The notes beneath the pieces were generated by a model. That model had not been told where the DNA came from. It was given only the letters and a program-made list of their open reading frames with translations, and made no database searches. Positions 10,899-24,300 of a stretch of 64,000 nt of DNA are shown here, piece after piece. Where the stretch lies: assembly GCA_033439795.1 (NCBI GenBank), contig JAUTDP010000006.1, positions 2,852,001-2,916,000 of the forward strand. Reading direction: 5' to 3'. Positions within the stretch are counted from its first letter, which is position 1, and each line of letters starts with the position of its first letter. This DNA is from Sordaria brevicollis. Its lineage: Eukaryota > Ascomycota > Sordariomycetes > Sordariales > Sordariaceae. The translations under genes were made by a program, and so were the position numbers.

Positions 10899-12655
10899 AT
10901 GCCGCCCTTGAATCGTTTACTTAATCGCTTCCGTAGGGCTGTCACACGGAGACAACATGAAGTGCCTGGCGCTCCGGGGTCGGAACTCGATGACGACACG
11001 CGGTCGGTTTTCCAGGAGGTCCTACCATCGGGACTACTTGTGGTGGACCAGACGCGGGAACCTATAAGAACATGCCAACTTCTCACTGTATCAGTTCTAC
11101 GTGTGGATTCGGGAGAAGGCGACCACTCTAGAAGGTCCGTCCCATATTCGCGTGTGTCTTTACATCAACTGGTTAACCTGCCGTTGGGAGATACGCTTTC
11201 CAACCTACTAGGTCTTGAGACACAAGACAATAGCGCGCTACAAGATACAGCCACTTCTGTTCCAGCGCATGTGTCCAACGAAGACGAGGGCCACTCTGGT
11301 ATTGTTTATGAGCCGCTCGAATACGAAGATTCATTGCGATTTCTTCGCATCGAACCCAGCCTCAACACTGAGGACCCTATAAGCGGCACAATATTGCACA
11401 GTCGACTCAGGGATAGTGAGCCTATATCGCACTCTCCTACGAATGGGGGCCTGAAGACAACATCCACGACCCTACCATACTGATCAATGGCACTCACCGC
11501 CTGAGCATTCGCAAAAACTTGTACGAAGCTTTGAAAGAATTTAGAGCATCTGCCGAGTTTTCCGGCAAGCTCCTCTGGGTCGACGCCATATGTATCAACC
11601 AACAAAAGGCACACGGAGAAAAACCGCATCAGATACGTTTGATGGGAAAGATATTTGGCCACGCAGCGACGGTGATTGCATGGTTGGGAACTTCTGCAGA
11701 AGATAGCGACAAGGCGATAAACGCTCTCAAAGCGTGTAGTCAATATGGCTATTTGCCAAAGGATCGGTGCTTCATCAGAAGCGTCTTGCAACCCCCAAAG
11801 CCCGACCAGCCCTTGTATACCTATCCTCCGTGGGTTACCATGAAGGCAATCACTGCCCTATGCAATCGGTCGTACTGGCGAAGAGTATGGATCATGCAAG
11901 AAATCCAGCAGTCGCAGTCTTTGCTGGTGAAATGCGGCTCACAATCCATTACCGGCACGGAACTTGAGCGAGCTTTCGAAGCATTGCAGAGTTTTGAGTG
12001 TATTCCTCACTTGAGGTACGAGGAACGCTCAATGAAACGATACTATCGAGGCCTTACAAAATTTCTCTGCCTTATGGCAGCCAGCGTCCCGTTGCAACAC
12101 CTTCGAGCTCGCAAAGAAGTGCACATGAGCTTAGGCCAGCTCCTTCAAATCTGCGTTGAGGGCGGATTTCAATCCACAGAACGACGTGACTACATATTCG
12201 CACTACTCGGCATGTCGAATGATGTCACAGAGGGGGCTATAAGGGTAGACTACAAGAAACCGCTGTGGCTGCTACGGAACGAAGCGCTCCCTGTTATCGA
12301 ACGGAGTTATCGCTCAATCAAGGGAGAAAACGTCAAATCATGGGATTCCTTCCTCCAAGAGTTCGACCTACTCTTGGGTGGTTCAAAGTATGACCGTCGG
12401 TATCATGAAGGTAAAGAAAGGGAGACTGTGATCTGGTTTCTTCAGCAAGCGTTAGCATTGTCAGATAGCTTATACAAGTACAGAATGGTATCTGTAGGCA
12501 GGTGGAATCCCTCCATGAGAGAGTATGAATGTGTCATTCGATTAGAAGGTTCGAAATTTGATGCGTTCGTAGACATTATCAGAGAATCTGGACTGGAGGG
12601 TAGCCCGGATCTTCGAAAAGAGTGGTGGGGGGAGTTGACAATTGATAACAACTAG
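10899..12655 (+). pseudogene. HET-domain (heterokaryon incompatibility-type) gene with a frameshift
   Basis: The first frame runs from ATG 10899 into LRFLRIEPSL and LRDSEP near 11421. The second frame continues at once with YIALSYEWGPED and runs to TAG at 12655. A HET domain needs both pieces in one chain: the LRLL-like motif, ALSYEWG, WVDAICINQQ (about 11578), HAATVIAWLG and YWRRVWIMQEI. The switch is equivalent to one missing base at 11420-11425; in the downstream frame a TGA lies immediately upstream at 11417-11419. An intron would have to remove the conserved stretch, so a true frameshift, a strain-specific loss or a sequence error is more likely. The restored protein would be about 585 residues with an uncharacterised C-terminal half. 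HET proteins trigger cell death on fusion of unlike strains, and broken alleles are common. Confidence 0.75.
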
Positions 12656-13244
12656 ACGTGGCTAAACAGCGCAAGACAAAATTGGTCGATATGCACAACT
12701 AAAAGCCCAGAGGAAAGTAGATACCGAAAAATGAATGGAGGAAAATTGAATAAATACAACTTAACCACCAGCATAGGTATTAAAACTGAACCTTTAACCC
12801 AAAAACGACACTGGAAGGCGATCGAACACTGCAGGAAGTTATCGACCCACTCATAACCCGCACAAACTTTCTAACAAGTTATATTGTCTCCTCGGTGGTC
12901 TGAGAAACGCTCCATGCTCTTATTTAATTAACCACCCGGCACGGGCAAGACCCTAGCTTCCTCCACAACTAAGCTCTTGTAAAATACGAAATTCCGGTGT
13001 CATTATTTTGGTTGTTGTAATGGAGTCATTAAGTACGAGAGTACCTTGATGACTTTTCAGTACATCGCGTATGACACTGCTGTCATGTTGCACCTCCTTC
13101 AGGGAAAAAGGAAAGGCATCGTAGAAACTTTCAAGCACCAGAGCTAATTGCTTTTCTAGAGACCTCCTATTTCGTTAAACTTCGACCAGAACCGTTATAA
13201 TCCTCAACGTCACCTACAACTATCCAAATTTGTCCTCCTGTAAC
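12656..13244. other. Intergenic, no clear gene
   Basis: Moderately A+T-rich. A 61-codon minus-strand frame (12953-13138) reads like protein but has no recognisable domain and no splice partner; it could be a tail piece of the relic to its right. Confidence 0.35.
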
Positions 13245-13782
13245 CTATACCATCTTACCGCCTCTGCCTCTAATGACCTTGCGGCGGAGATATCTCAATC
13301 CCCACTCCTCCTTTCTCGGATATACGCCCAAATAGCCCCTTTCCTCCTCCGGTACATAATCCCAATCGGTATACATTTCGTACAGGTTTCGCCACTCAAA
13401 GCCCTCTGGTACCATCCTCTTCGCCTCGTCCATTGCCGCCACGCGCAAGAAGATGCTTTGTACACCACCGCGGCGGTCGAAGAAGTCATTGGGCTGCCTA
13501 GGGTTGGCCCCGGGATGGAGGGACGCTCTGGGTTGCCGTGCAACTCGGTGGCAAAGCCAGAGTGGTATCGGATGCCCCGTATCAGACACTACTGAGTGAC
13601 TTTGGAGGCTAGATCGTGGGGAACCTCTTGACCGTTGAACGCAGCTTTATTTTTAGCGAGGTCGTCGGCTGAGAAATCTATCATTTCCATCGGGGAAGCG
13701 AGAGAACCGGTTAAGAAGGTGTTACGGCCAGGTGGTGTAGGGTTGAAGGAGAACAAAGATGAATGTCATGTCAGGAAGCAAA
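13245..13782 (-). pseudogene. Degraded gene of unknown family
   Basis: On the minus strand one frame opens near 13780 and reads protein-like sequence (GRNTFLTGSLASPMEMIDF, then FNGQEVPHDLASK). It hits an in-frame TAG, continues in the same frame (IRYHSGFATELHGNPERP), then must shift frame near CCAACCCTAGGC (about 13500) to continue as PNDFFDRRGGVQSIFLR and WRNLYEMYTDWDYVPEEER to a stop at 13245. The residue composition across the breaks is continuous and unlike random translation. I do not recognise the family. The TAG could be a C-to-T change from CAG. Function unknown, probably inactive. Confidence 0.5.
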
Positions 13783-14360
13783 ACGAATCGAGTCTCTGAT
13801 ATAGAAGTCCGATTCAGCTCAGCCAGCCAACTGATAGGATGAGATTTGGCCCACGGTTTCGCTAGACAAGACGCAGAGTTGCGGACTCATATCTCCAAAT
13901 CCAAAGGTCAGTCGTCTATCTTCTTTCCCTGTTACAGGAAATATCCAAGCAACAAAGTCATGAAAGAGACTGAAAGAGACTTGACCAGGCTTTATACATT
14001 GGCGGATCAGCCTGGTCTGGGCTACCTCTACATGGTCATCTAAGACACATTGGAGTGTAGAGTCGTACCCAACGCTACTACAAGGGTCACATACACTAAG
14101 TAAGACTCATCGGGATTAGTTAAAGGCAAATATCGGTCTACCCAAAGGGGTAAAGTACAGAAACCCGTCCTTAGCACTCTCGACTGTCCCTTTTCCCCCT
14201 CCTCTTACATTGCAAACCGTCTTCACACCGCTCAAAGTCATCCTTAGCTCCTCAACATAAGAACTTTTCAAACCGCCACGGAGAGTTCCTTTTCTGCAAC
14301 TCACATTTCCGATCCAGCAGCAGATTCCCGCAATCCCGCCCGCTCGTTCTCAACAACACC

Positions 14361-15215
14361 ATGACAACTCCAACTTTCCATTCATTCCCCCATCTCCCCT
14401 GGGAACTCCGAGCTCGAATCTGGGAACTTACCGTCGAACCTCGAACAGTCGAGGTCAACATCGAATACCAACGCAGCGACACAGAGATTACCGATGACAT
14501 GAGAACCAGATTCAACTTGGCCCCTGATACGCCTACGTGGATTTACGTCCTCCGCCTGCGGTCATCCACACCAGTGCCAACTCCTCTCCAAACCTGCCGA
14601 GAAGCGCGGATGCACCTTACGGAAAACGTGGATAGAGGAGGTAACTTTGGGTTCTACAGGAAGGCCTTCCATCAATTGCCAGCTGCAAAATATTGCGGAA
14701 AAGAGGTCCAGCTACAGCCTGGCCTCCGGTTGGAACTCGGCCTTGACGCAGAGCCGCGCTACGTCTGGGTGAATTGGGAGATTGATATGATCTCTATCGG
14801 CCAGAGCATGTTTACGCTTTGCGAGCCGTATTACCGGGATATTAAGCGGCTCAAGATTGCGCGCGAACGCGACGAGTACTTTGTCCGTTCGGAATCAAGG
14901 GATCTTCAGAACTTTGCCAATGTCTGAGAGGTCCATATGGTCTGTCTGGACGGTTTAGATTACTGGAACGGTGCGGAGGAGTACATCTTCCCTTTGAGTT
15001 GCAGTATGGAAAATGTCCTGCTCATTGATGAGAAAACTGGCAACAGGGATACGCTCGCCGAGAATAATGCCAGGTGGGATGAGTTACAAGCCGTGAGCTA
15101 TAGACAAAACGGAGCACGTATCCACCTTGACACAGGTGTTCCTTTTGTACCATGGCTTCCACCAGGCTGGTTTGAGGGGCAGGAGGAGTGGGATGATTAC
15201 TATGGCGATTGGTGA
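14361..15215 (+). pseudogene. 2EXR-domain protein gene with an in-frame stop
   Basis: A single frame runs from ATG 14361 to TGA 15213-15215, interrupted by one TGA at 14925-14927 (codon 189). The N-terminus FHSFPHLPWELRARIWEL is the signature of the fungal 2EXR / F-box-like family, followed by PTPLQTCREAR. Across the stop the text runs FANV-stop-EVHMVCLDGLDYW, the usual continuation in such proteins, so the two halves are one gene. CGA (Arg) to TGA is a single C-to-T transition. The intact product would be 284 residues of unknown function. A truncated 188-residue product could still be made. Confidence 0.72.
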
Positions 15216-15250
15216 GGCTGTCGAGCTTCCGCATCCTGCGCCCAGGCGGT

Positions 15251-16907
15251 TTATAATGAGGTAGTTGGGCTGACAGCTAAACTTGGATTCAAACGGCTCT
15301 TCTTCATTTCTACTGCCACCAGGTACTTCCTACCCCACTCCTCGTCCTTGGGCTGGGCGTCACAGACCAACATTCTGCTCCCATCACCCCCCGCTTCCGC
15401 CTGCCCTTCCTCGGCCGGGGCCTCAACCAGAACAAGTTCATTTTCGTCCGCTTTAACTTCAGCGGTGATTTCCTCAACACCAGCACGACCGTCCTCCTGA
15501 TCCCCGTTTGCGTTAGGATTCTCCAGCTCGTCAAGCGGAAGCCCGGAGTCCACTTCTGCCGCCTCCAGCTTAACCACGGTCTCTGGGAGCATCTCGTAGT
15601 GCTCTTTAGTTTTCCAACACCCCCACCAGATATTCACCAAGTCCAGGAACAACACAGCGACGGCGATTATGCTGAGCGGAAAGACTCCGCGAAACTGCTT
15701 CGAGAGAAGCCAATATGCGCTGGTCTTCTCTCCGAAGAACTTGACATCTTGGATGATGTTGGCCTCTTTGGCCGCGATTAAGGATACACGAGTTGATAGC
15801 TCGTGTATTACCTCTAGGATGTTGTCCATAGGCGAGGTAAATGAGGCCTGGCACGGGTAATTGGTCCAGGAGCCAGGGGATACCGCCTTCAGACTCTTTC
15901 CCAGGGCCTTCATTGCCCGGTAGTCGAGCTCCATGTCAGCGTCGGGGTCGCCCAACCTCCACCATTCCCCAGTGAACTTGGCCGCCAGCTCGGTTTCGAA
16001 GATGCCACGGACCGCCTTGGAACACATTTGGCGTTTGTCTTTGGCAATCGGTTGGGTGAACTCTTGGAGAGCCGGCCGATATGACCTAGTGTCAGGGAGA
16101 AATGACCGGATGTCGGAGAGAAATGACCGAGTGTCGGATGATTTTGTCTGGAGGGATGATCGTACAGAACTTCCGGAGTGAAGTGAACTTGTGTAGTCCC
16201 TTCAAAGTTGTTAGTGACATTCGTCCGCTGAAGAACGTGTGCCCAGAGAAAGGCTTCGGTGCCAAGACCGATGGTGAAGGTCATTGAGCCTATGACAGAG
16301 CGTATCAACGATTAGCAGTCCGAACGCAACAGACAAAAAAAACCTGAAGAACTAGACGAGAGACACTATGCAGACTTACTGAGAGCTGTTAAGATATGCT
16401 TGAGCCGGACGAAGGACATGAGAGCGGAGAGAATACCAGTCGTGCAGCCATACTCGGAGGAGGACTCGGTCATCTATTAAGGAGGTCAGTCTTTATCAAG
16501 AACAAAATGATAGAAAAGACTTTACACTTACTGGGACTCTATCTTGCCGGCGACGGAAGAAGTTGGAGGCGCCGCCTTGTCTGTAACCAACATCCATAAA
16601 CGGCCCGAGGAAACCGGCGATGATCATGTGCGCTCCAGCTGGCTCGGTGATTACCCACCAGCCGGGCCAATCGTCGACACGGCGGTTGACCGCCGAGAAG
16701 TGCACGAAAAGGTGCAACCCGATGTCTAAGAATTGCAATGGTTAGTTGCCCGCTCTTACCGTCTTATTCCCATTCATTGTAGAGGAAAAACTTACCGACC
16801 AGGCAGACGAGAATAGGGAAAACCCCATACAGCCAGGGGATAAGTTGGCTGTACGAGGGCAGCCACAAAGGTGCCCGAAGGCGAGGAACGCTTTTCGTGA
16901 ACGGCAT
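15251..16907 (-). CDS. Multi-pass membrane protein of unknown function
   Basis: The minus-strand model is ATG 16907 with exons 16907-16796, 16725-16532, 16473-16380, 16289-16166 and 16085-15251, about 452 residues. Hydrophobic segments include one spanning the first junction (LIPWLYGVFPILVCLVDIG), WWVITEPAGAHMIIAGFLGPF, SSMTFTIGLGTEAFLWA and FPLSIIAVAVLFLDLVNIWW, so four or more membrane spans with a long acidic C-terminal tail. No family recognised. The first three introns have strong GTAAGT/GTAAGT/GTAAGT donors. The last (16086-16165, donor GTACGA) is uncertain: it overlaps three 21-nt tandem repeats (16081-16143) whose downstream frame reads SDTRSFL-type heptads, so some of that stretch may be coding. 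Confidence 0.7.
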
Positions 16908-17533
16908 GGTTACACGGAAGGAAAAAAAAGAGGAGAGAGCCAACAAACAACAAAAATCAAGGGGGTGGTGGTCAGTGGGAGGTGCAATTTGGTTAAGATC
17001 TCTTAGCTGAAGAGAGGAAAGGAAGCAAAGAAATCCACCAGAGGAGATGGGAAAAGCAGTCTTTTGTATCCATGGATGTCCAGCCTGATCAGCCAACACA
17101 CCATTCTCAAGTCTGCACCTACCTGCCTTCTCGTGTACGGAGGAAAGATGACGATGGCGCCACTTTGCGTACTGAAAGAAGGAAGAGATTGACGTCAAAC
17201 AGAAGGAGGTGTTGGAAGGTGACTGCAAGACTGGCGGGAGACTGGAAGACCAGATTGAAACCACCTTTTGTCGAGTCACGAGAGACTTTCATCATTCGAA
17301 AGGTGCCTTGGAATTTTTTTCGGAAGGCATATTCAAGGCACTTTAGTGGCGAGCGTGGAAAGGGAGGTGCACAAGAATGATAAGGTAGTTCCGTCTCTCA
17401 TTTTATCTCAGCGCTCAGACCACCTTGAGCTCCCGTGCACGGACGTTTTACAGCCAATACACGTTTTTTTTTATTTTATCGATAATTTAATTTTTTATTT
17501 CTGATCTGGGTAATATTGTGCACTCCGCTCAAG
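16908..17533. other. Membrane-gene promoter side, edge of the RIP island
   Basis: Normal base composition to about 17455, then an abrupt change to A+T-rich DNA. The first part is the promoter and leader of the minus-strand membrane-protein gene. No other gene seen. Confidence 0.5.
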
Positions 17534-17548
17534 GAGGTCTGAGTTTAC
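17534..17548 (+). repeat. Candidate left terminal inverted repeat
   Basis: 15 bp, GAGGTCTGAGTTTAC, pairs with 30738-30752 with one G/A difference that fits a RIP transition. Its position at the island edge is the main reason to list it. Confidence 0.35.
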
Positions 17549-18118
17549 TACGCTTCTGGAATCGTATACACAGTCGCCAAACCACCCAGCCATTAACACT
17601 CAATACTATAACTTCATTACAATACGTCGTATTACGAAAGTTTCTGGATTATTTTGATCGCGTAGACTAAAGCTTTCTAACCGTACCGGTTTTACCGCCG
17701 TTAATATGGAGGATAACTCCTAAAATAACGACGCACAATCCTTCCCCGCGTTAGCCACGTATCTTCACCCCTCCCAAGGACAACTTTTACAACCCGGCTA
17801 TTATCGAACCTTATTAGCAATCCGTCCCTCTTTAATAATTGGCCCGTCAACGATCTCGGTATTAACGGCTAACCCTTATACTAGTAAAAACCTCCCGGAT
17901 TATATCCAAAATCAATATATAAATATATTTAAAGAGGAGCGCCAAATATAAATAAATCCCGTTAACGTATATAATTCCGATAAAGAAGATATTAATAATA
18001 ATAATTACGATATTATAGAGGAGGTAATAAGTCTCTTTGCGCATTTTAAGAGAAAGGAGCTTAAGCGCGTTAATAAAGAAGTAGAATAAGGTAAAATCGT
18101 ACGTCGAAAGAAGTATAA

Positions 18119-18394
18119 TGTTACGGCAAAAAGGAAGAGCTTGTAATAAAACAATAATAATCCTTAATTAATAGAAAATCGTAAGATGAAGAAAAAAGGA
18201 AAATTAATCGTACAAGAATAGAAGCGTAGGCGGAAAGATATAGGCCCTACGTTCTATAGAGTGAATAGGTTGTGCAGCGTTCGTTGGCATAAATAAGTGA
18301 CTTGTAATAGTAAATCCTTGGTTTACCTAATTCCTTGAGTAATTTAATAATATGTAATAAGTTAAGTGACCAGCGGGTGAGCCGTATTATTATA
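18119..18394 (-). repeat. Gypsy LTR, 3' copy (minus orientation)
   Basis: 276 bp, same length as the copy at 24715-24990, starting TGTTACGG and ending TTATA on the plus strand. It carries more C-to-T changes than the right copy over the segment ending GGGTGAGCCG. Confidence 0.92.
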
Positions 18395-21300
18395 TTACCC
18401 CCCCCTTTGAAAAAACTCGCCTCGAATCTTTCGAAAACGTAATTACTTCCTCCTCTTTAACCTTTTATTACCTATTTAGATTAGTAAATTATCCTCCTTA
18501 TATTTTAGTACTTCCTCCTTTCGTATCGTTATTATAATTTAATCCTATAATTTTTAAGGGGGTTCGGCCGCTTCCAGACGTTCTTTATAGTATTTTTTTA
18601 ATTTGGTTATTACGTTCTTAAAATTGCTAATAGGATATTACTCCGGGTTTAAATCTTAACCGGTCTACTTTATTTAGTAAAATAATTTACCTTAATTTAC
18701 CTTTAAAGTTATAATTTCTTCTATTTTATATTCTTCGTCTTTAAATATAATTTCCCCTAATAGGTTTTTTAATACTTATCCTAGTAATAGGTTATTTAAA
18801 AATTTCTTTAATTTATTCAATAGGAATTAATTGGATATTTTCTATAAAGAAAGTAATTATATTAGGAAAGCGTTATTCTTTTTATTTATAATAGGAAAAT
18901 ATTATTTTATTAATAGAAAATCCAATTTATTATTCGGACGGTTAATCGATTAGCTTTTTTTAACGATAAAAATTCAATTTCTTATATCGAAGTTTAATTC
19001 GTAACGTTTTTTATTTATTCAAACGGCTTATTTCTATTATACGAATTCGATATATTTCCTTACGTAGTTTATATATTGCTAGATTTTCTTAGCAGTATCC
19101 CTAATATTTTATCGATTTAAGCGTTCTATTGAAGGTATATTTTCGAAATTCGTTTTTACTTTCTAATTTAAAAAAATAGGTATTAGGAAGCCGAATAGAA
19201 TTTTATAGGGTTGAAGGCCCGTATTATTTTAGGGTAAATTATTTTAAATATAATTTAACGCTAGGATTATTTCCGATTAATTATTTTAATTATAGTTAAT
19301 ATATAAATAAAGTTTTTAATCGATTTATTTATAGAAATTTTCGACCTATTCCGATATTTGTAAATATTTAATAGAAATTAATAATTAGTTAATACCGATT
19401 AAAGAGGCTAATTCTTATAAAAAATCCAATTAGAATTATAATCCTTTATTATTAATAAATTCTTTAAACGGGTTGAAAATATAGAAGGGACCTTTATAAT
19501 ATAGTTTATAAATTTCCTTTCCCGTAATAATCGATTTATAAGGGAATAATTATATAATTTTAGATAAGGGGTCGATTATATTTATTAAATTATTATATTT
19601 ATATTTATTTAATAATATCTTTTTAAAGTTTATTATTAAACGGTTCTAAATTTTTTTGGGGGCTTCGATATTTTAAAATATTTTTAATATTTTACTTTAT
19701 AGGTATTTAGAAGTATAATAAACCGTATAGTTCGCTATATATCGATTAATATCTTTAATTAAATTGGGCTATTAATATTAAATTATTATTAATTTACGTA
19801 TTTTATTCCTTTTAGGGTAGGCCGTCGCTAGGGTATTATAATAATTTTAAATCGTTCTAATTTTTAAGGTGCTTTTTAAAATTACGAAACGGCTATAGAA
19901 TAATAGTAATTACTTTTATAATATTATAAAATTTAATTCTCCCCGTTAAGCCTTTTTATAATATTCCTCTAAAGAGATATCCGTTTTATTAACTTCTAAT
20001 ATTTAATAAACGAATTTATAACCGGTTATTATCTTAGGAATATTTACGGTATTTAGGGTATAAATATAAATTGTATCCTCCCCCTCCCCCGCGGGTTTAA
20101 AGAAGCGTATTATATATTATAATTCCTTTTGCTTTTTTTAATCATTAATATTTTTTAACTTTTTTAATAGAATATTAATTATTACGTTATTTTTATTAGG
20201 TTAGTAGATAATTAGGAAATTATATTATAATAATAATTATACCTATATTATTTATTTCGTATTTAATAGGCATTTAATATTAAAATATTTTAACGCTTTA
20301 TAGTTTATAATAATTATAAAAGGCTCAGTCCGCTAAAATTTAATAAATTCCGAGCGTTAATATATTAATACTCTTATTATAATTAGTATTTCCTTATTAT
20401 ATATTAGGTAATTATATTCTATTCTTTATATTATTTTTAAAAAATAAGCGATAGGGTATTATTTATCTTCGTATTTTTAAAATAAAACGTTAATTAATAC
20501 CTTATTTAATATATTCGTTTTTAACTTTATTTCCTTTTCGAAATCGAAATAGGTGAATATTAGTACGTCGATTAAATATTATTTTAAAATATTAAATACT
20601 ATTTAATATTTTTTTATTTGATTGAATATTTCCCTTTTTTTTATTAATATTATTAATAATTTCGAAATCTTTTTATATTCTTTTATAAATTTGTAGTAGA
20701 AATTATAGAAATTTAAAAACAATTATACACCTTTAACCGTTAATAATTCTTTCTATTCTTTAATTATTTAAATCTTCGCTAAATTTACCGAAATTCTATT
20801 AATACCGATAATAAACCCTAAAAATTTCGTTTTAATAACGTAAAATTCGTATTTATTTAAATTAATTTATAATTTAATTTAGCAGAACTTTTTTAATACT
20901 TTTTTAATATAAATTTCGTATTCTTCTTTATTATTAGAATAAATTAGAGTATTATCGATATAGGTATTATAAAAATCGTTTAAATATTTTATTAAAATAT
21001 CGTTAATATATTTTTAAAACGTTAATAGTTTATTAATTAATTTAAAAGGTAATACTTTATATTTATAAGCCCTATACCGAGTATAGAAGGTCGTAAACTC
21101 TTTATTATTTAAATATATATAGATATAATAAAAGGCTTATTAGATATCGATTTTAGTAAGGATTTTCGCTTTGGCTATTCGAATTAACGTTTCTTCGATA
21201 AAAGGTAATAGGTAATAGTCTTTTTGGATAATTTTATTCAATTTCTAATAATCTACGTAGAAGCGGAGTTTTTTATTAATTTTAAATATAAAAAGAATAG

Positions 21301-24300
21301 GGGTAATTTATAGCGCGGAATTATTTTTAATAAAATTTTTATTTAAATTCTCTATAATATATAATTAATATACTTTTAATTCGTTTATATTTATTTTATA
21401 TAATAAGCTATAATTTAAATTTTTAGGGTTAGTTTTTTTTTATAATTGGATATAGTAATTATTATTCCTTAGTTTTAATAATATATTTAACCGTCGTTTA
21501 TTAAAAATATCTTCGTAATTATAGTAATAAGTAGGAATCCGTTGTAGAATTTATTCCCGTTCTTTTAGATTTAGGCCGTTAAAGTATTCTTAGTCCTTAC
21601 ATTCTTCAATAAAATAATCGATTTTATATAAATTTATTATACTTAAATACTTTTTCTTTATTATTTATATAAAGGTTATAGAATTAATAATAATTATATT
21701 AAATATTCGCTTTTTATATTACGCGGCCCCCCTTTTTTATTTAAAGTAATTTTAATCGTTTTTCTTTATATTATTATTAAAATCCTCTCCCTATAATTAT
21801 TCTTTAAAATATTTTAAATCCTCTTTGAAATTTCTTTTATTCCTTTAATATTTTTATTAATATTTTCTTTAATTTTATTAATAATAAAAAAAATTCATTT
21901 TATAAAACTTATTTTATAAAGTTTTATATTTTCTTAATAGGGTCGGTTATTTTTTTATCGGTTATAATTCTTTAAAGAATATTAATTATTGGGCGCGTTA
22001 TTTATTTAATCGAAAGTAAAGGTTATAGAGTATTTTCGAACTCTCGAATTTAGCGATATATTACGGCTCTATTATATTTTTATTTATCCTTTCTTTTTAT
22101 AAATTATTTTTTGCGAATAACGTCCTCCTAATATTTTAAATCGATAAATTAACTTTCTTTATTTTTAATATAAATATTCTTTATTTAATCGGGGTTTATA
22201 AATTAATTATTATTAAATAATAACCTCTTTTGTAAATAATTAATTGTAACGTTATAGTATTCGAATTAAATGCGGCCGATTATTATATTATAGTAGATAT
22301 TTATAACAATTAGTTATTTATTACGGATAATACGATTTTGGATAATAACGTTTATTTTTAGGGTAGTTATAATTTTTTTACTATCGTTCCTTATAAAAAG
22401 TCCCCCGATATTAATTAGGTCGAAATTATTTTTAACTTCGAATTTAAAAAATTATTATAAACGGTCGGCGGTTATTTAATTAATTAAAATATACGTTGCG
22501 GTTCCCGAATTTATAATAGCTTCTTTAATAGTAATTATAATTTTATTATTATTTATTAAAGCGGATATAATAAAAGGGTTTCCTTTTAAATAATTATATA
22601 GGAAATCCTTTTTTATACCGTTAGGTATTTTTCTTTACTTTTACTATATAAATTTCTTTAAATAGGAATTTATTTTATTTAGGGTATTTAATTTTTTAAT
22701 TTTTCTTTCTCTCTACCCTTATTTTCCTTTCTATTTTTAATATTATAACGAATATATATAGATTAAAGGCGGGTACGGTAATTAGTTATAGCCGGGTGGT
22801 TACCCGAATTGGGCTTTTTAGGGTAATTTTTAGTATAATATTTTTATTCTTTATAAATAAAATATATTCCTTTACGGAATATATCGTCGATCTCTTCCTT
22901 AATTAAATTTTTATTATTACTAGTATTAGAATTACCTCTAATCGATAAGGAGCCTCTTCCTTTATTAAAATTATTACATTTATTATTATTTCCGCGATTA
23001 TAATTATTAAAAAAAGAAGATAATATAATAATTTATTTAATTATTTTTTATATATAAGTAATTTATTTAATAATTTTAATATATCCGTCGAAGTCGATTG
23101 TATTTAAAGTAGCGTTTAGGGCTATATTAATTTAGAGGTTTATAGATAAATAGTAGTAAAAAATTTCTTTCTAATTCGATTAAGGGATTTAATATTCGTT
23201 AGCGAAATAAATAAATTTATTCTTAAAAAGATAAAAATTATCTTAATATATATAAAATTTCTTAAATTCTTCGATTATTTAATAAATAATATTAAGATTA
23301 TCGTATTAGCGCTTAAAATATTTTATTAAAGCCCTTAAAGAACGAATTTAATTCGGGTAAGTATTATATAAATACGGCTAGAAATCTTTAATAATATATC
23401 CGGCTAAACGATTTTCAATATAAATTTACTTAGTTTTATCGTTAACGAAATAATTAGAATTAACTTTTAATTTATTAAATATAATATAATACTAAATTTC
23501 GAAGGTAATAGTATTTTTATTCTTATTAGTATAAAAGATAAAAGGGTTTGAAATTTTTAAAGACTTTCCGTTGGTTATAATAATAGATACGCTATTTAAG
23601 GTTGCGTTACAATACGTCGAATTGCGAATAATATTAGCGATAATTTAATTTAGGGTTTAAATTTCCTTATCTTTAATTATAATAATAATTATTAAATCCT
23701 TTATTATTTTTTTATTTAGATTTATAAGTTTTTCGTTTTATTATTAATTATTATTATTATTATTAAATTCGGAATTAAAAATATTAAAATCGGGGGTAAT
23801 TCTTTAAATTACAAAAATATAGTATTTAATATAATTGGCTTTACGAATAGTAACGTCGATACTGTTAGGGTAATACTAAATATTTTTATTATCGTTTTTA
23901 ATAGTAATTTGAAAACGAATTTTCTTCTTCGGTTTTTCAAATTTATAATATATACCCTTAAAATATTAAATTTAATCGTTAAAATTTATTATAATTTTAT
24001 TAAAATAATAAACGATAATATAAAATTCTTCTATTTATTTTTTATAAATTAGTATAATAATAATACGAGCTTTTATTTCCTTAAATATAATATTAGGATT
24101 CTTTTTTACTTTAGCGATAAAATTTTCGATATTTATTAAATCTTTATATTTATCGGGTTAATAATTTTTATATTAGAATAAAAAGTCGAAAGGGAAATAA
24201 GGACCCTTTTTACTAAAGGTATAACGAATAGTAATATCTTTAATTTTATTTTCTAAATCTTTTTTAATATATTCCTTCGTATTAGGAAAGTATTAGGCTT

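Noticed and set aside
12953..13138. 61-codon minus-strand frame with protein-like text
   Set aside because: Too short, no recognised motif; at most a fragment of the neighbouring relic.
17862..18044. 60-codon minus-strand frame
   Set aside because: Shadow of the DUF6589-like frame on the plus strand; composed almost only of Ile, Tyr and Asn.
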